From the NCBI RefSeq assembly GCF_040499845.1, contig NZ_CP159342.1:5518001-5582000 (forward strand): 64,000 nucleotides of DNA, written 5' to 3'. A program made the position numbers and the translations under genes. This document shows, one piece after another, positions 24,830-36,308 of the stretch. Each line of letters begins with the position of its first letter. The first letter of the stretch is position 1. The stretch is from Micromonospora sp. CCTCC AA 2012012. GTDB lineage: Bacteria; Actinomycetota; Actinomycetes; Mycobacteriales; Micromonosporaceae. The notes under the pieces were generated by a model. It did not search any database, had not been told where the DNA came from, and saw nothing but the letters and a program-made list of their open reading frames with translations.

Positions 24830-25476
24830 GTGCAGCCCTCCAACATGTCGGTGAGGGCGGCCTTCTCGGCACTGGTCACCGTCAGCCGCCAGTAGTGCTT
24901 GACCGTCACCCAGTCCGCGGCGTACTGGCACCAGTACGACCGGTTCGCCGGTTTCCACTGGGACGGGTCCTGGTCACCCTTTGCCCGGTTGGAGGTCAGG
25001 GAAACCGCGATGAGCTGCGGCCGGGTCAGGTCGTTGGCGAAGTCGCCGCGCTTCGAGTCGTCCCACTCGTCGGCGCCCGAGCGCCACGCGTTGGCCAGCG
25101 GCACCACGTGGTCGATGTCCACGTCCGACGGGTCGGTGAAGACCCGGCCGTCGTAGGCGCTCTCCCAGCGCCCGCCCACCACGTTGCAGCCGGAGAGCTT
25201 GATGCTCTCGCCGTCCCGCTGGAGCACGCTGTCCCGCACGTCGCAGTTCTTGCCGGTGTCCCGCCAGTGCGGGAACCGGGTCCGGCTGTAGCCCTTCATG
25301 GACCCGGCGGCGGCGACGGTCAGCTCACCGAGCTCCTGGGTGACGTTGCCTCCGCTCGGCGGCGGCGCATCCGGCTCGACGGCCGGGTCACAACCGGCGA
25401 CGCCGAGGGCCAGCGCCGCGACGAGCGCGGCCACCCCCGCGGTGCGGGCTCCTGATCTGGTACGCACAGACGACAC
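24811..25476 (-). CDS. secreted HNH-family nuclease-like lipoprotein (DUF1524-type)
   Basis: The 221-residue protein has a signal peptide with lipobox LGVAGC near residue 29, so it should be anchored outside the membrane. The core matches the extracellular HNH proteins of actinomycetes: DVDIDHVVPLANAWRSGA carries the DH of the HNH motif, followed by FANDLTRPQLIAVSLTSNRAKGD and DPSQWKP with the Asn and final metal ligands, then SYWCQYAADWVTVKHYW. The likely role is degradation of extracellular DNA; the substrate is inferred. It is divergent from the MFS gene, 99 bp apart. Confidence 0.85.
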   Translation of the reverse strand: MSSVRTRSGARTAGVAALVAALALGVAGCDPAVEPDAPPPSGGNVTQELGELTVAAAGSMKGYSRTRFPHWRDTGKNCDVRDSVLQRDGESIKLSGCNVVGGRWESAYDGRVFTDPSDVDIDHVVPLANAWRSGADEWDDSKRGDFANDLTRPQLIAVSLTSNRAKGDQDPSQWKPANRSYWCQYAADWVTVKHYWRLTVTSAEKAALTDMLEGCTWASKR

Positions 25477-25575
25477 CTCTCCAGCTTGCGGGCTCCCGGC
25501 GATCCCGCACAGTACCCCGGCGCGGTTTCTCTGATTCGTGGCGTCGGGAGTGGATCCCGGGCAGAGTTGGTAGTC

Positions 25576-27015
25576 ATGACCTCACCCGCGCCCGCGCTCC
25601 GGACGGGCACCGCCGCCGCGCGAGGCACCCTGCTGGCCGCGATCCTCGCCTCCGGCATGGTCTTCCTGGACACCACCGTCGTCAACGTCGCCCTGCCGCG
25701 GCTCGGCGCCGAACTCGGCGCGACCGTCGCCGATCTTCAGTGGACGGTCAACGGCTACCTGCTGATGCTCGCCGCGTTCGTGCTGCTCGGCGGGGCACTC
25801 GGCGACCGGTTCGGCCGCCGTCGGGTCTTCCTGCTGGGGGTGATCTGGTTCGCCGCCGCCTCCGTGCTCTGCGGACTGGCCCAGGGCACCGGCTGGCTGG
25901 TCGCCGCCCGCTTCCTCCAGGGCGCGGGCGGCGCCCTGCTCACCCCGGGTTCGCTCGCCGTCCTCCAGGCCAGCTTCCACCCGGACGACCGGGGGCGGGC
26001 GATCGGCACCTGGGCCGGCCTCTCCGGCGTCTCCACCGCGCTCGGCCCGCTGCTGGGCGGGTGGCTGATCGACGCGCTCTCCTGGCGGTGGATCTTCTTC
26101 ATCAACGTGCCGCTGGCCGTCGGGGTGGTGCTCGCCGGGCTGCGCTGGGTGCCGGAGAGCCGGGACGAGGACGTCTCCCGTACCGGGGCGGGGCGGCGGC
26201 GCTTCGACGTGGCCGGGGCGCTGCTCGGCGCGGTCGGCCTCGGCGGCGTCACGTACGCCCTGATCGACGCCCCGGCGCGCGGCGTCGGCTCCCTGCCGGT
26301 GCTGGCCTCGGCGCTGGTCGGGTTGGTCGCCGCGGTGGTCTTCGTGCTGGTGGAACGGCGTCGCGGGGACACCGCCATGCTCCCCACCGGCCTCTTCACC
26401 AGCCGGCTCTTCTCGGTGCTCAACATCTTCACCGTGGGGGTGTACGCGGCACTCGCCGGGTTCAGCTTCTTCCTCGCGGTCTATCTGCAGAACGTGGTCG
26501 GCTGGTCGGCCCTGCTCACCGGCCTGGCGACCGTGCCGATGACGGTGCTGCTGCTGCTCGGTTCGTCCCGGGCGGGGGCGCTGTCGGCCCGGATCGGTCC
26601 CCGGCTGCCGCTCACCGTCGGCCCGGTGATCGCCGCGGTCGGCCTGCTGCTGCTGCGCCGGGTCGCGCCGGGGGCGTCGTACTGGGTGGACGTGCTGCCG
26701 GGGGTGCTCCTGTTCGGAGTGGGGCTGACGCTGGTGGTGGCGCCGCTGACCGCCTCGGTGCTGGCCGCCGTCGCCGACCGGTTCGCCGGGGTGGCGAGCG
26801 GATTCAACAACGCCGCCTCCCGGGCCGGGAGCCTGCTGGCGGTGGCCGCGCTGCCGCTGCTCGTCGGCCTCTCCGGCACCGGGTACGAGCAGCGGGGCGC
26901 GCTGACCGACGCGTACCGGGGGGCGCTCCTGTGGTGCGCCGGGCTGCTGCTCGTCGCCGCCGTGATGGCCGCCCTGCTCATCCACCGGCCGGTGAAGCAG
27001 GAGCCCCCGGGCTGA
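25576..27015 (+). CDS. MFS transporter, DHA2 family (14-TM drug exporter)
   Basis: The 479-residue protein has the DHA2 signatures: FLDTTVVNVALPRLG in helix 1, LGGALGDRFGRRRVF for motif A, and GPLLGGWLIDALSWRWIFFINVP for motif C, with 14 predicted helices. It should export drugs or metabolites by proton antiport. ATG 25576 gives MTSPAPAL; a start further upstream is possible but has no ribosome site. No regulator gene is adjacent. Confidence 0.92.
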   Translation: MTSPAPALRTGTAAARGTLLAAILASGMVFLDTTVVNVALPRLGAELGATVADLQWTVNGYLLMLAAFVLLGGALGDRFGRRRVFLLGVIWFAAASVLCGLAQGTGWLVAARFLQGAGGALLTPGSLAVLQASFHPDDRGRAIGTWAGLSGVSTALGPLLGGWLIDALSWRWIFFINVPLAVGVVLAGLRWVPESRDEDVSRTGAGRRRFDVAGALLGAVGLGGVTYALIDAPARGVGSLPVLASALVGLVAAVVFVLVERRRGDTAMLPTGLFTSRLFSVLNIFTVGVYAALAGFSFFLAVYLQNVVGWSALLTGLATVPMTVLLLLGSSRAGALSARIGPRLPLTVGPVIAAVGLLLLRRVAPGASYWVDVLPGVLLFGVGLTLVVAPLTASVLAAVADRFAGVASGFNNAASRAGSLLAVAALPLLVGLSGTGYEQRGALTDAYRGALLWCAGLLLVAAVMAALLIHRPVKQEPPG

Positions 27016-27026
27016 CCGGGGGCTCC
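27000..27026. terminator. terminator hairpin overlapping the MFS stop codon
   Basis: An 11-bp perfect stem (27000-27010, 27016-27026) has the MFS stop codon TGA in its 5-nt loop and is followed by TGCTT. It lies 14 bp from the leuA stop on the other strand and serves both convergent genes. Confidence 0.8.
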
Positions 27027-27039
27027 TGCTTCGCGGGGC

Positions 27040-28932
<1,893 letters not shown>

Positions 28933-28948
<16 letters not shown>

Positions 28949-28977
28949 CGACCAAGGAGAAGGTACGCCTGCCACAT
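28933..28977 (-). CDS. leuA leader peptide
   Basis: On the minus strand an ATG at 28977 opens the 14-residue peptide MWQAYLLLGRRDEA, which ends at TGA 28933-28935. Its three consecutive Leu codons (CTT CTC CTT) are the hallmark of a transcription-attenuation leader for a leucine gene, and CTT is rare in this genome. Such leaders are known upstream of leuA in other actinobacteria. Shine-Dalgarno support is weak (AGGGTG). The stop codon lies in the loop of the adjacent hairpin. Confidence 0.6.
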
Positions 28978-29062
28978 GACAGGGTCACCCTACGTGGTGA
29001 GACGGGGGGTGGGAAGGCAGGTCCGGAGTTTGAGATGGGCGTCGCAACCCGCCGACCCCGCC

Positions 29063-29659
29063 TCAGCGCAGCAGCAGGGCCGCGACGGGGTGCCGCCGGC
29101 GCAGCCCGGTCTCCCGGGCCCGCAGCTCCTCGGGGAGCGCGAACGGGTCGCCGAGCCGGCCGACGGCGGCGACGACCAGCGGCCGGACCCCCGGGTCGAG
29201 GTCGAGTTCGGCGGCCAGGCCGGCCCGGTCGAAGCGGCCGAGCTGGTGCACGTGCAGGCCGAGCGCGGTGGCCTGGACGGTCAGGTGGGCCATCGCCTGG
29301 CCCAGGTCGTAGGCGGCCCGCTCGGCGTCGCCACCGGTGTGCGCGCCCACCACCAGCGCGGACGCGTGCCGCGCCCAGCGCTGGTCGGCAACGGGCAGGT
29401 TGACCAGGATCCGCTTCCAGGTCTCCTCGTCGCGGTGCCCGAGGGCGAACCGCCACGGCTGGGCGTTGCCGGCCGAGGGGGCCCAGCGGGCGGCCTCCAG
29501 CAGGGAGGCCGCCTCCGCGCCGGGGAGGGTCGCCGCCGGGTCGAAGGCCCGGGGACTCCAGCGGAAGGCGAGCAGCGGGGTGAGGTCGGCCATGCGAAGA
29601 CCGTCCCAGATGGGCGATTCGTCGCTTACGGCGGGCCGGGTGGATGTGGTTAATGCCAC
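29063..29659 (-). CDS. nitroreductase-family protein
   Basis: The 198-residue FMN-dependent oxidoreductase fold shows LLAFRWSPRAFDPAATLPG at the N terminus (the family's R-S-x-R-x-F pattern) and AARWAPSAGNAQPWRF, which binds FMN, then YDLGQAMAHLTVQATALGLHVHQL. Its physiological substrate is unknown. The longest start is GTG 29659; an in-frame ATG near 29595 (MADLTPLLAF) fits the family's usual length better and should be considered. Confidence 0.85.
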   Translation of the reverse strand: MALTTSTRPAVSDESPIWDGLRMADLTPLLAFRWSPRAFDPAATLPGAEAASLLEAARWAPSAGNAQPWRFALGHRDEETWKRILVNLPVADQRWARHASALVVGAHTGGDAERAAYDLGQAMAHLTVQATALGLHVHQLGRFDRAGLAAELDLDPGVRPLVVAAVGRLGDPFALPEELRARETGLRRRHPVAALLLR

Positions 29660-29680
29660 CCGTAACCGGACATCGCGTCG

Positions 29681-30463
29681 CTACGTTCCCGCGCTCGGAC
29701 TGTCGCCCGGCGAGGGGGCCGTGCCGGTGATCGGCTCGCCCTCCACCGTCGGCCCGGCGAGCGGGGTCGTCGCCGGCCCCGGGCCCGGCGTACCGGCCAG
29801 GGTCAGGGTGCCCAGCGCGGCCCGTACGTAGGTGGGGGTGCCGTCCGGCAGGTAGCAGTAGATCCCCACGTCCAGCGGCGCGTTCAACGAGGCGGAGGTC
29901 GACTCCACCGAGTAGCAGTCGCCGGAGACCCCGGCCGGCGCGGTCGCGGGGGAGACCGCCAGCGGGGCGCGTCGATCGGTGAGCACCTCCAGCCAGTCGG
30001 TGAACGGGTGCTGCACCCGGGGATCGAGCCGGCGGGGGACGGTGTCGTCGGCGTCGCCGATGCGTACGCAGCTCGCCGGGTCGGGCCGGCCGGGCGAGGG
30101 GAGCGCGCACTGGAACAGCCCGTCCGGGGTGGTGGCGAGCGAGACGTCCACCGTGCCGCCCAGCCCCCAGGCCGGCACGTCGACCCGCCAGGTGCCGTCG
30201 TTCGCGCTGGTCACCAGCACCGTACGGTCCGGGCTGTCCGGCGTGACCAGCGTGTACCGGGCGGTCAGGTGGCGGTCGAGGGCGGCGGCGGCGAGCGCGG
30301 CCAACTCGTCCCGGGCCGCGTCGACCCCGGCCGGCACCGGATCGGCGGCGGCCGACGGCGGGGCGGGCCGGGGCCGGTCGGTGGTGCAGGCGGCGAGGAG
30401 TGCCGGCAGGGCGATCGCCAGGGCGGCGGTCAGCCCCCGGGCCGCGCGAAGATGAGCGTGCAC
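29681..30463 (-). CDS. hypothetical secreted lipoprotein
   Basis: Starting at GTG 30463 the 260-residue product has a signal peptide (RAARGLTAALAIALPALLAAC) with lipobox LLAAC near residue 25. The mature part has a Pro-rich stretch and then a beta-rich domain with RYTLVTPDSPDRTVLVTSAND and a pair of Cys (QCALPSPG..ASCVRIG) and two more (DCYSVE..IYCYLPDG) that may form disulphides outside the cell. The C terminus is Pro/Gly/Thr-rich. No family is recognised. It is divergent from ask. Confidence 0.75.
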   Translation of the reverse strand: MHAHLRAARGLTAALAIALPALLAACTTDRPRPAPPSAAADPVPAGVDAARDELAALAAAALDRHLTARYTLVTPDSPDRTVLVTSANDGTWRVDVPAWGLGGTVDVSLATTPDGLFQCALPSPGRPDPASCVRIGDADDTVPRRLDPRVQHPFTDWLEVLTDRRAPLAVSPATAPAGVSGDCYSVESTSASLNAPLDVGIYCYLPDGTPTYVRAALGTLTLAGTPGPGPATTPLAGPTVEGEPITGTAPSPGDSPSAGT

Positions 30464-30711
30464 CGGGTCATTCTGCGGTGCGGGGCCGACGGCCGGAGTC
30501 CGCCGGTCGGCTGCCGTCGCCGCGTGTCGCGGCCCGCCGGCCACGCCCCGGCGGGCCTGGTGAGCCGCCCCACCCCGGGCCGGATGGTGGGATCACCCGA
30601 CCCGGCGCGTCGCGCCGCCCGATACCCTGAGGTGGTCTGACCCGCGCCGCCGGACCGAACCCGGCGGCGCGCGGCACGCTCAGGGTCGTCGCTGGGAGGG
30701 AGTGCACCGTC

Positions 30712-31977
<1,266 letters not shown>

Positions 31978-31981
31978 CCCG

Positions 31982-33043
31982 ATGGCGTCGCTGCCCACCC
32001 TCGCCGTGGTCGGGGCGACCGGTGCCGTCGGCACGGTGATGTGCCAGCTGCTCTCCTCCCGGCGCAACGTCTGGGGCGAGATCCGGCTGCTCGCCTCCGC
32101 GCGCTCGGTGGGCCGGCAGGTGCAGTGCCGGGGCGAGACGCTGACCGTCCAGGCCCTCACCCCCGAGGCGTTCGACGGCGTCGACGTGGCCATGTTCGAC
32201 GTGCCCGACGAGGTCTCCGCCGAGTGGGCGCCGATCGCGGTGCGCCACGGCGCGGTGGCGGTGGACAACTCCGGTGCCTTCCGGATGGACCGCGACGTGC
32301 CGCTGGTGGTCCCCGAGATCAACCCCGAGCAGGTGCGCCACCGGCCGAAGGGCATCGTCGCCAACGCCAACTGCACCACCCTGGCGATGATCGTGGCGAT
32401 CGCCCCGCTGCACCGCGAGTACGGCCTGCGCGAGCTGGTCCTCGCGTCGTACCAGGCGGCCTCCGGGGCGGGGCAGGCCGGCGTGGACACGCTGCATGAC
32501 CAGCTCGGCAAGATCGCCGGGGACCGGGTGCTCGGCTCGCGTACCGGCGACGTGCGCCAGGCGGTCGGCGACGAGCTGGGCCCGTTCCCGGCCCCGCTGG
32601 CGCTCAACGTGGTGCCCTGGGCCGGCTCGCTCGCCGACGGCGGCTGGTCGTCGGAGGAGCTGAAGATGCGCAACGAGTCGCGCAAGATCCTCGGGCTGCC
32701 CGACCTCAAGGTCTCCGCCACCTGCGTACGGGTCCCCGTGGTGACCGGCCACTCGGTGGCCGTGCACGCGGTCTTCGCCACCGAGGTGGACGCCGAGGGG
32801 GCCCGCGAGGCGCTGCGCAACGCCCCCGGCGTGATCCTGGTCGACGACCCGGCCGCGGGCGAGTTCCCGATGCCGATCGACGCCGTCGGCACCGATCCCT
32901 CCTGGGTCGGCCGGATCCGCCGCGCCGTCGACGACCCGCGCGCCCTCGACCTCTTCGTCACCGGCGACAACCTCCGCAAGGGCGCCGCCCTCAACACCGC
33001 CCAGATCGCCGAACTCCTCGCCAAGGACCTCACCCGCCCCTGA
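31982..33043 (+). CDS. asd: aspartate-semialdehyde dehydrogenase
   Basis: The 353-residue enzyme reduces aspartyl phosphate to the semialdehyde. The N-terminal NADP-binding motif is VVGATGAVGTVM, the catalytic Cys is in GIVANANCTTLAM near residue 130, and the substrate-binding part has VRVPVVTGHSVAVHAVF with the catalytic His. It forms a two-gene operon with ask, 4 bp apart. It ends before a repeat-rich convergent spacer. Confidence 0.96.
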   Translation: MASLPTLAVVGATGAVGTVMCQLLSSRRNVWGEIRLLASARSVGRQVQCRGETLTVQALTPEAFDGVDVAMFDVPDEVSAEWAPIAVRHGAVAVDNSGAFRMDRDVPLVVPEINPEQVRHRPKGIVANANCTTLAMIVAIAPLHREYGLRELVLASYQAASGAGQAGVDTLHDQLGKIAGDRVLGSRTGDVRQAVGDELGPFPAPLALNVVPWAGSLADGGWSSEELKMRNESRKILGLPDLKVSATCVRVPVVTGHSVAVHAVFATEVDAEGAREALRNAPGVILVDDPAAGEFPMPIDAVGTDPSWVGRIRRAVDDPRALDLFVTGDNLRKGAALNTAQIAELLAKDLTRP

Positions 33044-33086
33044 CCCCCGGACCCGCCGTTCCCCCGCCCTCGCCGTCCCGCCCGCA

Positions 33087-33189
33087 CTTTCTCGGAAAGA
33101 GTGCCTACCCGGCCGGGATTGGCCACTCTTTCCGAGAAAGAGGGCCTGTCGGGCCGGGATTGGCCACTCTTTCCGAGAAAGAGGGCCTG
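33087..33189. repeat. three copies of a CTCTTTCCGAGAAAG hairpin unit
   Basis: Two direct copies of a 38-bp unit (33111-33148 and 33152-33189, period 41) contain CACTCTTTCCGAGAAAG. A reverse-complement copy of the 17-bp core lies at 33087-33103. Each core is itself nearly palindromic, so several hairpins can form. The position between the convergent asd and GGDEF genes fits a two-way terminator. Confidence 0.8.
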
Positions 33190-33224
33190 GCGGGCCGGGG
33201 CGGCCGGGTGGGGTGGGTGGTGGG

Positions 33225-34646
33225 TCAGGCGGCGGCGAGGCGGACGCCGTCGCGGCCCTGGCGTTTGACGGCGTAGAGGGCCTGGTCGGCGCGGCGGAGG
33301 GTCAGTTCGGGTGCCTCGCCGGCGCGGGGCAGGGCGACGCCGACGCTGATCGTCCGGCCGGTACGCCGGGCCGCCTCGGTGAGCCGCTCGGCGATCCGGA
33401 CGGCCTCGTCGGGGCGGCTCACCTCGATCACCGCCACGAACTCGTCGCCGCCCACCCGGTACAGCTCGTCGCCGTGGCGCAGCGCCCCCTCCAGCGCCCG
33501 GGCCAACCCCACCAGCACCCGGTCGCCGGCCTGGTGGCCGTACGTGTCGTTGACGGTCTTGAAGCCGTCCACGTCGATCGCCAGCAGGGCCGTACGCCCC
33601 GGGGTGGCCGCCGCGATCCGCTGCCCGAACGGGCCGGTGTGCCGCAGCCCGGTCAGCGGGTCCGAGCTGGCCTGCTCGCGCAGCCGGGCCAGGGTGCGCA
33701 GCCGGTCGAGGCAGGTCCACGCCTGCCCGGCGAGCAGCTCCATCAGGTTCACCGTGGTCGGGTCGGGGCGCAGCAGCCGCTCGTCGGCCACCAGCAGCAC
33801 CCCGCCGCCCTCCGGCGGACCGACCGGCACCGCCACCAGGGTGCGTGCCCCGGCCCGGGCCAGCGGCAGATAGTCGTCGGTCGGCGGATGCCCCGCCTCG
33901 CCCAGCGTGTACGCCGAGCCGTGCCGGTGCGCCCGGGCGATCAACCGGCCCAGCGGCCCGGTGCCGGCCTCGGTCAGTTCGGCGCGGATCCGTGACTCCA
34001 GTTCGCCGGGGGCGCTGGTCGGCGCACCGAGTCGGGGTCCGCGTCGACCGGCGAGCACCAGCACGGCGGCGGAGAGGGTGGAGACGTCCCGGGCGGCGGT
34101 GATCGCCGCGGCCATCAGGTCCCAGTCGGTGGGGGCGGAGGTCATCGCGGCGGCGTGCCGGAGCAGCTTCTCGCTGCGGCTCTCGGCCGGTGGGCCGCCG
34201 AGCGCCACGATCCGCGCGCCCAACCGGGCGGCCAGCCGTTCGGCGGTCCGCTGCCACGCCGCCAGCTCGGCCGGGGCGCTCCACTGGAGGTCGAGCACGC
34301 CGATCGGCCGGCCCGCCGGGTCCAGCACCGGTACGCAGACCTCGGTGCTGACGTCCGGGCGGATCGGCAGGTAGTCCGGGTCGGCGGTGACGTCGGCGAC
34401 GGCGGTGGGCGTACCGGTGGCGTGCACCCGGCCGACGATGCCGGCCTTCGGGGGGACGGTGGAGAAGACCTGCCACGCGCCGGTGGCGGCCACGCAGCGG
34501 AGCCGGTCGTGGACCTCCAGCAGGATCGAGACGGTCGCCGGGGTGTGGCGGGCGAGCGCGGCGACCGTCCACTGGCATGCCTCCAGGGCGGTCGACGCCA
34601 TCGGAAGGCGGACCGTGACGTCTCGGATGACTCGCTCGTGATCCAC
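33225..34646 (-). CDS. GAF-domain diguanylate cyclase (GGDEF)
   Basis: The 473-residue protein starts at GTG 34646 with AGGAACGAC upstream. Residues about 20-160 form a GAF sensor domain (IVGRVHATGTPTAVADVTAD, EVCVPVLDPAGRPIGVLDLQ). A second GAF-like region covers 190-310. The C-terminal GGDEF domain has DPLTGLRHTGPF, AIDVDGFKTVNDTYGHQAGD and an intact YRVGGDEFVAV active site, so it should make cyclic di-GMP from GTP. No RxxD inhibitory site is evident before GGDEF. No membrane segment is visible. It is divergent from a phosphodiesterase gene, 186 bp apart. Confidence 0.9.
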   Translation of the reverse strand: MDHERVIRDVTVRLPMASTALEACQWTVAALARHTPATVSILLEVHDRLRCVAATGAWQVFSTVPPKAGIVGRVHATGTPTAVADVTADPDYLPIRPDVSTEVCVPVLDPAGRPIGVLDLQWSAPAELAAWQRTAERLAARLGARIVALGGPPAESRSEKLLRHAAAMTSAPTDWDLMAAAITAARDVSTLSAAVLVLAGRRGPRLGAPTSAPGELESRIRAELTEAGTGPLGRLIARAHRHGSAYTLGEAGHPPTDDYLPLARAGARTLVAVPVGPPEGGGVLLVADERLLRPDPTTVNLMELLAGQAWTCLDRLRTLARLREQASSDPLTGLRHTGPFGQRIAAATPGRTALLAIDVDGFKTVNDTYGHQAGDRVLVGLARALEGALRHGDELYRVGGDEFVAVIEVSRPDEAVRIAERLTEAARRTGRTISVGVALPRAGEAPELTLRRADQALYAVKRQGRDGVRLAAA

Positions 34647-34832
34647 GTCGTTCCTGGTGGGAGGGCGTCGGCGGGGCCGGCTGACGCGATCAAGGGTACT
34701 CAGCGACGGGTTCACCGACCTTCGTACACATGTGCTATCCACAGGCTGTGGACACGGCCTGTGGGTGACGCGGGGCCGCGCGAGGGAGGCGATCGGCGAT
34801 AGCGTGAGGGTCCCGGTCCCGAGGAGGCGTCG

Positions 34833-35612
34833 ATGCTCATCGCCCAGCTCAGCGACCCGCACGTGACCACCGGCCCGCTCGCCGCCGAGCAGGCGTCCGG
34901 GCTGCACCGGGCCCTCGGCCGGGTGCTCGCCCTGCGACCACGACCGGAGTGCGTGGTGATCACCGGTGACCTGGTCGCCCACGGCCGCCCCGACGAGTAC
35001 GCGGCGCTCCGCGAGATCATCGGCCGCTTCCCGCTGCCGGTGCACCTGGCCGCCGGCAACCACGACGACCGGGAGTCGCTGCTGGACGCCTTCGGCGGCA
35101 CGCCCTACCTCGGTGGCGGCTTCTCGGCCTACTACCACGTCGACCACGCCGAGGCGACGGTCGTGGTGCTCGACTCGCTCACCCCGGGCGGCAGCGGCGG
35201 GCGGCTCGGCGACGACCAGCTGACCTGGCTCGACGGGGTGCTGGCCGGCCGGCCGGAGGTGCCCGCCGTCGTGTGCCTGCACCATCCGCCGGTCGCGGTC
35301 GGCATCCCGGCCGCCGACGAGATCCGACTCGCCGACGGGGAGGCGCTCGCCGCCGTGATCGGCCGCCACCCCCACGTCGTACGCGTCACCGCCGGTCACC
35401 TGCACCGGGCGGTGACCACGGCGTTCGCCGGCACGGTGCTCACCACCGCCCCGAGCACCTGGGTGCAGGCCTCGCTGACGATGAGCGGTGACGAGGAGAT
35501 CGGGCTGGTCGCCGAGCCGACCGCCTTCCTGCTGCACCGGTTGGCCGACGGCGGCTGCGTCACCCACACCGTCCAGGTCAGCCACGCCGCCGGGCAGACC
35601 TGCTGGTTCTGA
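34833..35612 (+). CDS. CpdA-like metallophosphoesterase
   Basis: The 259-residue enzyme has the calcineurin-like metal-binding motifs: QLSDPHV (D, H) at residues 5-11, VITGDLVAHG near 47, AAGNHDDRES near 72, and the distal H in HHPPV and GHLHRAV. It resembles 3',5'-cyclic-nucleotide phosphodiesterases of the CpdA/Rv0805 type. cAMP or another phosphodiester may be the substrate; the window also encodes an adenylate cyclase at 55.2 kb. GAGGAGG precedes ATG 34833. Confidence 0.88.
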   Translation: MLIAQLSDPHVTTGPLAAEQASGLHRALGRVLALRPRPECVVITGDLVAHGRPDEYAALREIIGRFPLPVHLAAGNHDDRESLLDAFGGTPYLGGGFSAYYHVDHAEATVVVLDSLTPGGSGGRLGDDQLTWLDGVLAGRPEVPAVVCLHHPPVAVGIPAADEIRLADGEALAAVIGRHPHVVRVTAGHLHRAVTTAFAGTVLTTAPSTWVQASLTMSGDEEIGLVAEPTAFLLHRLADGGCVTHTVQVSHAAGQTCWF

Positions 35613-36308
35613 CGCCGGGGCGAGGTCGGCTGCGGTGCGACGCCCGGCCGACCGTGCTGGCCGCTGGCTGCCCGGCGGCCTCGATCAGGGACCTGGCCTC
35701 GGGATCCCGCCGCCCGCGCCGGCGTCCGCGCCGCGGTCCGAACCCCGCAGCACCCCGGGGCCGTCGATCGGGTCACCCGACGCCTGGCCGATCAGCCGGA
35801 ACCGGCCGACCGGTCGGAGTGGACGGACCCGGCCGAACTCGTGGCCGGCAGGGCGCGACGGCTGACCGGGGCGGTCCGGACGGTCCAGTTCCTGGTCCCG
35901 TCCGGACCGGACGGAACCCGCCCGGCGGACATACTTGCCAACGGGAAGGCTCAGCGGCTCACAGTTGCCATCTGCAATCTATAGCGTCATCCCCCAGACC
36001 GGAGGCCGACGACCTTCGGCCGGCACCCCTGAGCGACTCCTGCTCGTGGGGCGGCGGCGACGCCTCCCGCCGACCTCACGCCGGTGCCACGGGGTCGGCT
36101 CCCCGGTCCCTGGGAGCCGGCCCCGTGCCGGGTGCGCGCGGGGTCTCGGCCCAACCGGGCAGCAAGCGGCCGAGCCGACCTCGTGCCGGGTGTGCGTTGT
36201 GCCGGCTTAACCGGGCAGCAAGGGGACGAGCCCACCCGTGGCGGGTGTGCGTTGTGTCGGATCGACGGGGCAGCGAGCGGCCGAGCCGACCTTGTGCCGG
36301 GTGTGGGT
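35613..36308. other. ~700-bp region without a recognisable gene
   Basis: Frames here are open but Arg/Pro/Gly-rich and show no domain, so I call no gene. The middle (35925-35995) is a more AT-rich patch with AGTTGCCATCTGCAATCTATAG that could hold a promoter. The right end is a tandem repeat described separately. It may be an eroded gene. Confidence 0.5.
36124..36308. repeat. tandem repeat, 55-58 bp unit, three copies plus a partial
   Basis: Units begin at 36124, 36182, 36237 and 36293 with CGTGCCGGGTG or close variants, and contain ACCGGGCAGCAAGCGGCCG and GAGCCGACC. Copies are diverged, the third being the most different at its left. The array ends exactly at the stop codon of the hydrolase gene. 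Confidence 0.75.

Noticed and set aside
36124..36308. CRISPR array or coding repeats
   Set aside because: Units are directly adjacent without spacers, of unequal length, and no frame gives a plausible protein.
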